From Phycisphaeraceae bacterium (GTDB taxonomy: Bacteria > Planctomycetota > Phycisphaerae > Phycisphaerales > SM1A02): a stretch of DNA of 64,000 nucleotides. Positions 45,033 through 53,482 of this stretch are shown here, piece by piece. The stretch spans positions 124,001 through 188,000 of the forward strand of contig JAHBWZ010000004.1 of NCBI GenBank assembly GCA_019636755.1, in the 5' to 3' direction. Numbering within the stretch: position 1 is the first letter of the stretch; every line of letters begins with the position of its first letter. The notes under the pieces were generated by a model. It saw nothing but the letters and a program-made list of their open reading frames with translations. It was not told the DNA's origin and did no database searches. A program made the position numbers and the translations under genes.

Positions 45033-45695
45033 ATGACCTCGGCTCGCACGCGGATTCCGAAGCCAGCGGTCCTGCGCCTCAGCCTCTACCTGCGCGACCT
45101 CGACGCGCGCGGGTCGACTGTGCAATGGATCAGTTCCCGAGCCATTGCAGAGGCACTGGGGCTGACGGACGCGCAGGTCCGCAAGGATCTCAACACGCTC
45201 GGACTCAGCGGCCAGTCTGGTATCGGCTACCGGACGGACACGCTCCGCGAAGCGCTGCGCGCAGTGCTGGGGACCGACCGGCCCTGGCGGACGGCCGTGG
45301 TCGGCGTCGGCAACATCGGCCGGGCGGTGATGTCCTATGAGCGTCTGCAGGCGAAGGGGTTCGGACTCGTGGCCGTCTTCGATCGAAACCCAGCGATCAT
45401 CGGATCGGAGGTTGCCGGCTGCATCGTGGAGGATGCGAAGCGGATCGCCGTCGTCTGCCGTGCGCAGGCGGTGGATGTCGCCCTGCTCGCGGTCCCCGCG
45501 GCGGCCGCGCAGGACGTCGCGGACCAGCTCGTGCTGGGCGGCGTCCGCGGGATTCTCAACTTCGCGCCCGTGCGGCTCTCGCTGCCGTCCCAGGTTGCCA
45601 TCGTCAGCGTCGACCTGACGGTGTCCCTGGAGCAGCTGGCATTCCGGATGTCGCTGCTCGCCGAGATGAAGCATGATGCAGCGGCGGGCGGGTGA
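45033..45695 (+). CDS. rex: Redox-sensing transcriptional repressor Rex
   Basis: Rex senses the NADH/NAD+ ratio and represses fermentative and respiratory genes when NADH is low. The winged-helix part ([28 protein letters not shown]) and Rossmann motif ([20 protein letters not shown]) are standard, as is [16 protein letters not shown]. The length of 220 residues is normal. A GGGGAGGG sequence about 10 bases before the ATG supports the start. Confidence 0.93.
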   Translation: MTSARTRIPKPAVLRLSLYLRDLDARGSTVQWISSRAIAEALGLTDAQVRKDLNTLGLSGQSGIGYRTDTLREALRAVLGTDRPWRTAVVGVGNIGRAVMSYERLQAKGFGLVAVFDRNPAIIGSEVAGCIVEDAKRIAVVCRAQAVDVALLAVPAAAAQDVADQLVLGGVRGILNFAPVRLSLPSQVAIVSVDLTVSLEQLAFRMSLLAEMKHDAAAGG

Positions 45696-45723
45696 CGGTC
45701 TGCCTGCACCCGAGCGCGTGCAG

Positions 45724-46557
45724 TCACTGGCCGGTCGCGGCGCCCGTGCCTTCCACGCCGTCACCGGTGCCGAAGATCGCTGATCCCACGCGAACAACGT
45801 TGGCGCCGCACTCGATCGCGATGTCGAAGTCTCCGCTCATGCCCATGGAGAGCAGGTTGAACCGCCCCTCGCCCGGTGCCCGGGCGCGGATGTCCTCGAA
45901 CAGCTCCGAGGCACGGCGGAAGACCGGCCGCACGATCGATTCCAGCTCCGCGTCCGTCCGGGCCAGCGGGGCCATGCACATGAGACCGCGGACCCGCAGG
46001 TTCAGCATGGAGTCGATCTGCTCGACCAGGTGTCGCGCGGCGGCCGGCGCCACGCCGGCCTTCTGCCGCTCGCCGGAGACGTTGACCTGGACGAGGACCT
46101 CCAGCGGTGATTCGACCGGGCGACCGCTCGCCGCAGCCTGGAGTTCCTCGGCCAGTTTGAGCGAGTCCACGGTGTGGATGAGCCGGACCTGGTCGATCAG
46201 CTTGCGGACCTTGTTCCGCTGCAGCGATCCGATCAGGTGCCACCGGACCATGGATGGCACCGGCCCCCGGGCGGCGCCGGGAAGGTCCTGGTTCCGTCCC
46301 AGGAACTCCTCGACCTGCGCGGCGTGCTGAAGCAGGACCTGCACGCGGTTCTCGCCCAGGTCGACCTGGCCGAGGTGGAGCAGTTCGCGGATCTGGTCGA
46401 TGGTCGCGAACTTGGTGACCGCCACGAGCACGATCTCCTCCGCGCGCCGCCCGGATCGGCGGGCGGCCGCACCGATCCGGCTGCGGACGCCTGCCAGTCG
46501 CGCCGCGAGGGACTCGTCGGCGCGCGAGGACTCCGGTGGGGCAGTGGCAATCTCCAT
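45724..46557 (-). CDS. YggS-type pyridoxal phosphate homeostasis protein
   Basis: The 277-residue product belongs to the PLPBP family, which keeps free PLP in balance. PLP-Lys lies in [50 protein letters not shown] and [13 protein letters not shown], ending VRVGSAIFG, follow in the usual order. It is 30-50 residues longer than typical, mainly from an Ala/Arg-rich N-terminus. It is convergent with rex, 28 bases apart. Confidence 0.93.
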   Translation of the reverse strand: MEIATAPPESSRADESLAARLAGVRSRIGAAARRSGRRAEEIVLVAVTKFATIDQIRELLHLGQVDLGENRVQVLLQHAAQVEEFLGRNQDLPGAARGPVPSMVRWHLIGSLQRNKVRKLIDQVRLIHTVDSLKLAEELQAAASGRPVESPLEVLVQVNVSGERQKAGVAPAAARHLVEQIDSMLNLRVRGLMCMAPLARTDAELESIVRPVFRRASELFEDIRARAPGEGRFNLLSMGMSGDFDIAIECGANVVRVGSAIFGTGDGVEGTGAATGQ

Positions 46558-46798
46558 CGCAGCCAGAGGATACCAGCATGGTCCCCGCGCGCCGCGACGG
46601 CGCGACCTGGCGCCGCTGTGTCCGTGAGTCGGACGGCCGTCACCGGTCGGCGTGCCCCGCCGCCGACCGACCAGCACCGCTCGATCGCCACCGTCGCTCC
46701 GCGCGAGTCACCGACGCGCACGTCGCCGCACCGGCCCGGTGGAGTCCCCCATCCGCGGACCGCCGCCAGGGTGCCCGCGGTCGGTACGGGCCTGCCTG

Positions 46799-47296
46799 AT
46801 GGGTATGTCCATGACCGCCCGGGCGACTTCGATGGACCCGACCTGGATGGGCCTGTCCACAACCGCCCGGCCGACCTGGATGGGCCTGTCCACAAGCGCC
46901 CGGCCGACCTGGATGGGCCAGTCCACAAGCGGGCCCGGCGCCCGGGAGGGGTGTGTCCTTGACCGGCCCCCGACCTGGATGGGCCTGTCCACAACCGCCC
47001 GGCCGACCTGGATGGGCCTGTCCACAAGCGGGCCCGGCGCCCGGAAGGGGTGTGTCCTTGACCGGCCCCGACACCCGGCCCTGGACGGGCCTGTCCACAA
47101 CCGGCCCCACAACCGGCCCCCTGGACGGGCCTGTCCACAACCGGCCCCCTGGACGGGCATGTCCACAACCGGCCCCGACACCCGGACGGGCGTGTCCTTG
47201 ACCGCCCCGGCCCCGACACCCGGACGGGCGTGTCCTTGACCGCCCCGCGAACGGGTGTGTCTATGACAGCCGGGTGTGTCTATGACAGCGCCCCCA
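46799..47296. repeat. Cluster of about 15 short interspersed repeats
   Basis: About 15 copies of a core GGG(C/T)(C/A/G)TGTCC, followed by ACAACC, TTGACC or TATGAC, fill about 490 bases. Linkers rich in CCCGGCCGACCTGGAT or CGGGCCCGGCGCCCGG are themselves repeated. Copies at the yggS side end mostly in CACAA; those near ftsK end in TTGACC or TATGACA. Block order is repeated as well, so the array grew by duplication of groups. It resembles REP-type extragenic repeats. Several copies contain CTGTCCACA, one base from the high-GC DnaA box TTGTCCACA. Confidence 0.9.
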
Positions 47297-47612
47297 TGAC
47301 CGACCCGTCGGACCGACCGATGACCGACCTCGACCGGCGCGGATGATCCTGACGGGACCTGTGGACGGCCGGGACCCTGCGGCGGACACGCGCGTGGTCT
47401 CGCCGGCGACGCCGATCGTGGTCTCCGTGATCCGCCCTCCACACCCGCGTCACGACCCGCCGGCGCGCCTCTCGCCCGGGGGTACGACGCGGACCTATCC
47501 GCCGCCCACCGACCGGGTTCCGTGACGGACGGCGTACCGCCCGGCCGGGGCCGGACCGTCGCCCCTGGATTCCTGTGCCCGCCGCGCGCGGCAGGCCGAT
47601 ACTGTCGGCGAC
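47297..47612. other. Upstream region of ftsK
   Basis: About 315 bases lie between the repeat cluster and ftsK. Short frames exist but look random. No clear promoter or RNA element was recognised. Confidence 0.4.
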
Positions 47613-50321
47613 ATGGCATCCCAAGGTCATCGTGCGCGCAGCCGGGGGCGCAAGCCGCGCGGCCGGCAGTCTCCACCTCCCACCGTCACGCTCTCCCGAC
47701 AGGCGATCTGGGTCGTCTTCGCGGGCCTGTGGCTCTTCCTCGTGCTCGGCCTTGCGAGTTTCGATCCCGCCGATCCCCCCAGCCATGCCGTCGCCGTCCA
47801 CAACGAGCCGGTCGCCAACCTGTGCGGGCGATTCGGCGCGTCCGCCGCGTACTGGTCCCTCCACGTCGCCGGCATGGGGGCGTGGGTGGTGCTGGCCGGA
47901 TGGGGCGCCTTCCTCGGCGCCGCGCTGACCGGCCGCCGCATCACGCACCCGGTCGTCCGCTCCGTCGGCATCGCGCTCATGGCGCTCGCTGTGGCCACCG
48001 GCCATGCGCTTGTCCTTCCCGACGTGGGACTGCTGCGCGGCGCCCCGTCGGGCCTGCTTGGCGACGCGATCGGTCGCACACTCCTCGATCGATTCAACCT
48101 CGTCGGGTCGCTGCTCTTCGCCTCCGCGGGCCTGCTGATCGGACTCATCGTGGCGTTCGATCGGATCCTTCGGCTCGTCCCGCAGGCCCTCGGGAGCGCG
48201 CTGGACGGCATCCTCGCGCTGCCGGGCGTGATCGCGCAGGGCGTGCGTTCGCTCTTCTCCAGGCCCGCCACCGCGCTCGCCGGCGCCGCGTCCCGGCGGC
48301 CGACCGCGTCCGCCCGCCCGGCCAGTGGATCATCGCGCGGGGGTACCGCGTCCCGCCGCGCCGCGGCCTCCGCGCCCGCCGAGCCGGAGGTGGACGATGA
48401 AGCCGGTGATGACGCGGATGTGGACGCCGCGGGTGATGAGGAGACCGAGTGGGAGTGGGTGGACGACGACGAAGCAGAAGACGCTGAAGGCGACGATGCC
48501 GACGATGCCGACGATGACCCGGAGGCGGACGAGGACGAGGACTGGGAAGTCGTCGATGAGGACCCTGACGACGCCGAGGACGACGGCTGGGAAGTCGTCG
48601 ACGAGGACCTCGACGAGGACGAGGACGACGAGGAGGACGCGTACGAAGACGACGACGAGTCTGCGGAACCGGCCGGCGAGGACGATGCCGCGGCGGGTCC
48701 GCGCCAGCAGCTGACCGAGGAGGAACTGCGCGAGAAGATCGCCAGACTGCCGGTCCGGATGGCGAGCCGTTCCACGAAGGTCGCACGCGACGAGGACATT
48801 CCGCGCGACGCATTCCGCGACTACCAGTTCCCGACGCTCGACCTGCTGAAGGACCCGGAGTCGAACTTCACCGAGATCATGGAGCGGACTGTCCGCGAGC
48901 AGGCGGAGAAACTGGAGCAGTCGCTCAATATCTACGGTATTGACGCGGAGATCGTGGGCATCGAGTCCGGCCCCGCGATCACGCTCTACGCCGTCGAACT
49001 TGCACCGGGCACGAAGGTCGCCAAGGTGCAGGCCATCGCGAGCGATCTCGCCCGGTCGCTCGGCGCCCCGAACATCCGCATCGTCGCGAACATGAGCGGG
49101 CGGACCTCGATCGGCATCGAGGTTCCGAACATCCATCGCGAGAAGGTCCGCCTCAAGGAACTCATGAGCGGCGGGCAGTCCGAAGGCATGATCCTGCCGA
49201 TGTTCCTCGGCAAGGACGCCTCGGGCGAGCCACTGGTCGCGGATCTCACGCGCATGCCGCACATGCTCATCGCCGGCACGACGGGCTCGGGCAAGAGCGT
49301 GTGCATGAACACGATCCTGATGAGCTGGCTGTACACGAAGCGGCCGGATGAACTCAAACTTGTGCTGGTCGACCCGAAGATGGTCGAGATGAGCCAGTTC
49401 CAGGAGATTCCGCATCTCATGTGCCCGGTCGTCACGGAGTCGACGAAGGCCGCGGCGATCATGGAATGGGCGGTCGAGCGGATGGAGGAGCGATATGAAC
49501 TGCTCCGCGAGGCGCATGTCCAGAACATCCAGGGATACAACAAACTGACGGAAGAGGAACTCTTCGAGGCCTTCAACGCCGTCTCGGACGAGGAGAAGGC
49601 ACGCATTCCCAAGCGGCTCCCGTACCTCGTGTTCGTCGTCGACGAACTGGCCGACCTCATGATGACCTGCCGCGAGGTCGAGCAGTCGATCGTCCGCATC
49701 GCGCAGAAGGCGCGTGCGGTCGGGATCCACCTCATCCTGGCCACCCAGCGCCCGCAGGCGAACGTCGTCACGGGCCTGATCAAGGCGAACATGCCCTGCC
49801 GCGTCTCCTTCAAGGTGTCCAGCGGCATGGATTCCCGCATCGTCCTCGACCACAAGGGCGCGGAACTCCTCCTGGGCCAGGGAGACATGCTCTTCCTGAC
49901 GCCGCACTCCTCGGAACTCCGCAGGGCACAGGGAACGCTCGTGGAGAACACCGAGATCAGGTCCGTCACGAAATTCATCCGGACCGTGGCGGCGCCGACA
50001 TTCGAGCGCAGCCTCATGCAGCTCCGGTCGCCGAAGAGCGCCGATGCCGCGGTCGACCTGGATGTCAATGAGCGCGACCCGCTCTTCGACCAGGCCGTCG
50101 AGATCATGATCGAGTCCGGTCGCGGATCGGTCTCGCTGCTCCAGCGCCGCCTGGGCATCGGCTACGGTCGGGCTTCGCGACTGGTCGACCAGATGGGGCT
50201 CGCCGGCATCGTCGGTGATCACAAGGGCTCGGTCGCGCGGGAGATCCTGATCACCCTCGATGAGTGGCGCGCGATGAAGCGGCTGGAGGAGGAGGCCGCC
50301 GCCACCGCGGATCCGGACTGA
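47613..50321 (+). CDS. ftsK: DNA translocase FtsK
   Basis: FtsK pumps DNA at the division septum and activates Xer recombination. The 902-residue protein has four N-terminal membrane helices (about 28-190), then a linker of which residues about 260-355 are almost all Asp and Glu (WEVVDEDPDDAEDD and similar), and the motor domain with Walker A GTTGSGKS near 555 and Walker B VFVVDELADLMM. The C-terminal gamma winged helix (SGRGSVSLLQRRLGIGYGRA, then RLVDQMG) is complete. The length is normal; the acidity of the linker is extreme. Confidence 0.96.
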   Translation: MASQGHRARSRGRKPRGRQSPPPTVTLSRQAIWVVFAGLWLFLVLGLASFDPADPPSHAVAVHNEPVANLCGRFGASAAYWSLHVAGMGAWVVLAGWGAFLGAALTGRRITHPVVRSVGIALMALAVATGHALVLPDVGLLRGAPSGLLGDAIGRTLLDRFNLVGSLLFASAGLLIGLIVAFDRILRLVPQALGSALDGILALPGVIAQGVRSLFSRPATALAGAASRRPTASARPASGSSRGGTASRRAAASAPAEPEVDDEAGDDADVDAAGDEETEWEWVDDDEAEDAEGDDADDADDDPEADEDEDWEVVDEDPDDAEDDGWEVVDEDLDEDEDDEEDAYEDDDESAEPAGEDDAAAGPRQQLTEEELREKIARLPVRMASRSTKVARDEDIPRDAFRDYQFPTLDLLKDPESNFTEIMERTVREQAEKLEQSLNIYGIDAEIVGIESGPAITLYAVELAPGTKVAKVQAIASDLARSLGAPNIRIVANMSGRTSIGIEVPNIHREKVRLKELMSGGQSEGMILPMFLGKDASGEPLVADLTRMPHMLIAGTTGSGKSVCMNTILMSWLYTKRPDELKLVLVDPKMVEMSQFQEIPHLMCPVVTESTKAAAIMEWAVERMEERYELLREAHVQNIQGYNKLTEEELFEAFNAVSDEEKARIPKRLPYLVFVVDELADLMMTCREVEQSIVRIAQKARAVGIHLILATQRPQANVVTGLIKANMPCRVSFKVSSGMDSRIVLDHKGAELLLGQGDMLFLTPHSSELRRAQGTLVENTEIRSVTKFIRTVAAPTFERSLMQLRSPKSADAAVDLDVNERDPLFDQAVEIMIESGRGSVSLLQRRLGIGYGRASRLVDQMGLAGIVGDHKGSVAREILITLDEWRAMKRLEEEAAATADPD

Positions 50322-50392
50322 GCGCGCCCGACCGTGTCCGGCATCGTGCCGGGTGCGGGCGGCTCCACGGCGGCGCCGACGCCGCAGGGCGA

Positions 50393-50941
50393 TCAGCCGA
50401 TCGACGAGGCGCGCGGCGCATCGGCCGCGTCGATCATCGCCCGCGCCTGGAAGGCCCGCCGTGCCGGCACGGCATCGATGCCCGGCAGACGCGGGTCGCC
50501 GTCCCGCGCCGCCGCGGCGGATTCCGTGAAGTGAATCGTCGCCTCCGGCGCATCGAAGGCGCCCGGACGCAGTCCGATCTCCAGCGGCAGTCCGCTGCGC
50601 GCGTAGCGGACGCGACCGTCTCCGTCGGCGGCGATGACGACGAGCGTCCGCTGTTCATCGCGGACCGAGACGTGCCACCACCCCGCCGCACGCTGGACGC
50701 GCATCATGACCGCGACACTCATGAGCAGTGCGCCGCTCCGCCGCAGGTGCAGGCGGCCGGGCTGATCGTCGGCGGCCGAGGGCGTATCGCCGGCGGCATC
50801 GTTCGTCAGGGCGACCTCCAGGAGAACCTCCTCCTCCTGGCGCCGCGGCAGCATCTGCGACCAGCGGATCCGCACCCCGGTCGGTCGCGGCGTCGACCCC
50901 GTCACCTCGTGTGCGCCGACAGGTCTGCTGCGGCGGTCCAT
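50393..50941 (-). CDS. Hypothetical protein co-transcribed with a GbsR-type regulator
   Basis: The 182-residue product has no signal peptide. The middle part (GWWHVSVRDEQRTLVVIAA; RSGLPLEIGLRPG) looks like a beta-rich domain. It starts 2 bases after the regulator's stop, so the two are translated together. No family recognised. Confidence 0.6.
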   Translation of the reverse strand: MDRRSRPVGAHEVTGSTPRPTGVRIRWSQMLPRRQEEEVLLEVALTNDAAGDTPSAADDQPGRLHLRRSGALLMSVAVMMRVQRAAGWWHVSVRDEQRTLVVIAADGDGRVRYARSGLPLEIGLRPGAFDAPEATIHFTESAAAARDGDPRLPGIDAVPARRAFQARAMIDAADAPRASSIG

Positions 50942-50943
50942 GG

Positions 50944-51528
50944 TCAGGAGGCCCTCCCGAGAAGCTGGACCGCCAGCCGGAGTGTCTCCCCGTCGCCCGC
51001 TGTCACGTGGCCTCCGATCGCGTCGATGAGTCCGACGACCTGCTTGAGTGCCTCGATGCGCTCATTGTGCGCGGCGATACTCGCGGCAATGCTCGCGGAC
51101 GGCGCGGCACGCCCGCCCGGATCCGGCGTCGCGTCCACATCCCCGCGGCATGCTTCCAGTGCCTGAATGAGCGGGTCGATCTCGCGGCGCTTGCGCAGCG
51201 CCACGATCGCCTGCAGGAGTTTCCAAACGTCCTGCTCCGCCTCGAAGAACTCCCGTCGCTCGCCACGGCGATGGACGCGGTGCACGAGGTTCCACTCGAC
51301 CAGCTGGCGGAGCGTCATCGACGCACTCCCGCGGCTCACACCGAGTTCGGCCATGACATCATCGGCGGACATCGCCTCGCCGACGATGAACAGCAGCGCA
51401 TGCACCTGGGCGGTCGTCCGTGGGATCCCCCACTCCGCCCCCATCTGGCTCCAGAGCAGGATGAAGCGTGCTCGCGCCTCCGTGAGCGGCGTACCCGGCG
51501 TGTGCATCGGCGGGTCAGGGGTTCCCAT
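50944..51528 (-). CDS. GbsR/MarR-family transcriptional regulator
   Basis: The 194-residue protein has a winged-helix domain (EWGIPRTTAQVHALLFIVGE; MSADDVMAELGVSRGSASMT; LRQLVEWNLVHRVHRRGERR) and a helical C-terminal part, the layout of GbsR-type regulators. Those respond to choline or betaine in Bacillus, but the ligand here is unknown. ATG 51528 is chosen by homology; ATG 51507 is possible. An 18-bp palindrome lies about 40 bases upstream, a likely autoregulatory operator. Confidence 0.85.
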   Translation of the reverse strand: MGTPDPPMHTPGTPLTEARARFILLWSQMGAEWGIPRTTAQVHALLFIVGEAMSADDVMAELGVSRGSASMTLRQLVEWNLVHRVHRRGERREFFEAEQDVWKLLQAIVALRKRREIDPLIQALEACRGDVDATPDPGGRAAPSASIAASIAAHNERIEALKQVVGLIDAIGGHVTAGDGETLRLAVQLLGRAS

Positions 51529-51569
51529 GGCGCGGAGCGTACCGCCGGCCGGCACCTCGTGCAACGATG

Positions 51570-51587
51570 TTTCAGAATCTTCTGAAA
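51570..51587. promoter_or_regulatory. Palindromic operator candidate TTTCAGAATCTTCTGAAA
   Basis: Perfect 8-bp arms (TTTCAGAA/TTCTGAAA) flank TC. This AT-rich palindrome stands out in very GC-rich surroundings. It is about 42 bases upstream of the GbsR-type start, which fits autoregulation by a MarR-class dimer. Confidence 0.6.
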
Positions 51588-51808
51588 TCAGGAGCCCATC
51601 CGCGGCCGTTCCGCGGAACCGCCGGCGGGGACCATCCGAACCGGGTCTGCCTGGGCCCGGCCGCACGCGGGCTGGGGACCGCGGGCGCGACGATGCCCCT
51701 CGAGGGACCCGCATCGCGGCTTGCGACCCCGTCCTGCACCCGGTACCGTTGCCGGTTCGCACGTCTCGCCCGTCGTTTCTCCGCTCTGCGCGAAGGATTC
51801 CGCCACCC

Positions 51809-52591
51809 ATGGCCAAGCTCTTCTACACGATCGAGGAAGTCTGCAGGAAGCTCGGAAAGACCGAGTCCGAGGTGCGGGCGCTGGTCACCAGCGGGCAATT
51901 GCAGGAGTTCCGCGATCGCGACCGCCTGATGTTCAAGGTCGAGCAGATCGACCTGCTTGCGGGCGATGAAGAAACCGGCGACGTTCACCTCGACCTGGAA
52001 GACAGCCACGCCGGTGCCTCCGGACTGGGGCTTTCCGCCTCCGGTCTTGCGCTGGACGATTCGCGCGTCGGCACGCGGACGCCCGCCGGCCCGGCCGACT
52101 CGGATGCAGGCGACAGCGACGCGGGGCGGGCGTTCGACGAGGATCTTTCGCTGGAGGCCGTCGGATCCGGAAGCGGACTGCTCGACCTGACGCGGGAGTC
52201 GGACGACACGTCGCTCGGCGCGCAGTACCTCGAGGAGGTCTACTCCGGCGAGGAGCACGTGGAGATCCCCGCCAACGCCTCCGGCCTGTTCGAGGCAGCC
52301 ACGGCCGAGTCATCGCCGGATGAAGCGATTGCCGCGTCGGGAATCGCGCCGATGCCGATCGTGCTGGAGACCTACGACGGCACGGGCTCAGGCCTGGGCG
52401 TCGGCCTCATGATCGGCGCCATCGTCGCGATGGTCTGTCTCGGCATCATGATGATCTCGGTCGCCACCGGCACCACGCCGCAGCTCGCGACGACGATGTC
52501 ATCCAACCTGCTCGTCTGGGCGGGCGGCCTGCTCGGCATCACCATCGTCCTCGGGCTCGTCGGCCTGGTCATCGGCAAGGCGTCCGAGTAG
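51809..52591 (+). CDS. HTH-domain membrane protein (excisionase-type helix-turn-helix)
   Basis: The 260-residue product starts with a MerR/excisionase-like helix-turn-helix (MAKLFYTIEEVCRKLGKTES, then EVRALVTSGQLQEFRDRDRL). An acidic, Ser/Gly-rich linker of about 130 residues follows, and then two membrane helices (about 195-217 and 230-255). HTH domains tied to the membrane are found in several Planctomycetes; whether it binds DNA is unknown. GAAGGAT lies 12 bases before the ATG. It is 20 bases from psd. Confidence 0.75.
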   Translation: MAKLFYTIEEVCRKLGKTESEVRALVTSGQLQEFRDRDRLMFKVEQIDLLAGDEETGDVHLDLEDSHAGASGLGLSASGLALDDSRVGTRTPAGPADSDAGDSDAGRAFDEDLSLEAVGSGSGLLDLTRESDDTSLGAQYLEEVYSGEEHVEIPANASGLFEAATAESSPDEAIAASGIAPMPIVLETYDGTGSGLGVGLMIGAIVAMVCLGIMMISVATGTTPQLATTMSSNLLVWAGGLLGITIVLGLVGLVIGKASE

Positions 52592-52611
52592 GCGTCGCGC
52601 ACCGACCCCTC

Positions 52612-53271
52612 ATGCTGCTGACGCCCTATGGAGCGCGGGAATGGCTGACCATCTCCGCCATCGCGTTTGCGCTGGGCGCCCTGTTCATCGCGCTCGCCTG
52701 GTGGATTCCGCTGGCGATCCTCGCGGTGCTCTGGCTCGCCGTCCTCTCGTTCTTCCGGGATCCGTTCCGGCGGATCCCGGGCGGCCTCGCCCCGGGTGAC
52801 ATGCTCAGTCCCGCCGACGGCGTGGTGAGCGCCATCGAACGGGTCGACCAGCATCGCGCCACGGGCGGCCCCGCCGTCGTCGTCCGGATCTTCCTGAGCG
52901 TACTCAATGTGCATGTCAATCGGGCGCCGTTCGACGGGACCGTCCGTGCGCTGCACCACACACCGGGGAAGTTCCTCAATGCCCAGACGCCGGAGTCGGC
53001 CCGTGTGAACGAGGCCAACCTCATCACCATGGAGATCATCGGCGGCGAGACGATCGGCATCAGGCAGGTCGCCGGCATGATCGCGCGGCGCATCGTCTGT
53101 CCGCTGCGCGTCGGCGACAGGCTCGCCCGTGGCGACAGGTTCGGCATGATCAAGTTCGGGTCGACCACCGAACTCATCCTGCCGAGACCGGATGATGTCC
53201 GCGTGCACGTCGCCGTCGGCCAGCGGGTCCGGGGCGGCCTGACGCTGCTGGCCACGCTGCCCCCCCGCTGA
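52612..53271 (+). CDS. psd: Phosphatidylserine decarboxylase, short (archaeal-like) type
   Basis: The enzyme makes phosphatidylethanolamine. The 219-residue proenzyme has two N-terminal membrane helices (about 12-48), the DMLSPADGVV motif, VVRIFLSVLNVHVNRAPFDG, and FGMIKFGSTTELILP, where cleavage before Ser184 creates the pyruvoyl group. The length fits the short psd subfamily. No phosphatidylserine synthase gene is nearby. Confidence 0.94.
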   Translation: MLLTPYGAREWLTISAIAFALGALFIALAWWIPLAILAVLWLAVLSFFRDPFRRIPGGLAPGDMLSPADGVVSAIERVDQHRATGGPAVVVRIFLSVLNVHVNRAPFDGTVRALHHTPGKFLNAQTPESARVNEANLITMEIIGGETIGIRQVAGMIARRIVCPLRVGDRLARGDRFGMIKFGSTTELILPRPDDVRVHVAVGQRVRGGLTLLATLPPR

Positions 53272-53281
53272 CCGGACGGCG

Positions 53282-53482
53282 TCACGGCGCGGGTTCGCCG
53301 TCGCGGACATCCGGCGCGCCGGACTTCCCCGGCGCATGCCCCTCGATGGTGAGCGTCGCCCGGCGCCGGGTCCCCGGACGCCCGCGACGGTGGATCGCGC
53401 GGACGACCGGCCGCAGCAGCACCGAGAGTGCGAGCAGCGCCGCGAAGGTCACGACCCAGAACTGCCAGTCTCCGATCGGCAT
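53282..53482 (-). CDS. Small membrane protein coupled to feoB
   Basis: The 66-residue product has one membrane helix (about 8-26) and a basic then acidic tail (RAIHRRGRPGTRRR). Its ATG shares one base with the feoB stop (TGATG). Its position matches the small FeoB-associated membrane proteins of other bacteria, but it has no Cys and no sequence match that I can see. Confidence 0.65.
   Translation of the reverse strand: MPIGDWQFWVVTFAALLALSVLLRPVVRAIHRRGRPGTRRRATLTIEGHAPGKSGAPDVRDGEPAP

Noticed and set aside
46708-47676. Open frames of 190-330 codons through the ftsK-side repeat cluster
   Set aside because: They exist in several frames of the same repeats and their translations are low-complexity copies of the repeat; no start signal or domain supports them.
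48145-48813. Arg/Pro-rich frames antisense to the acidic linker of ftsK
   Set aside because: Composition follows directly from the Asp/Glu codons on the other strand; no independent coding evidence.
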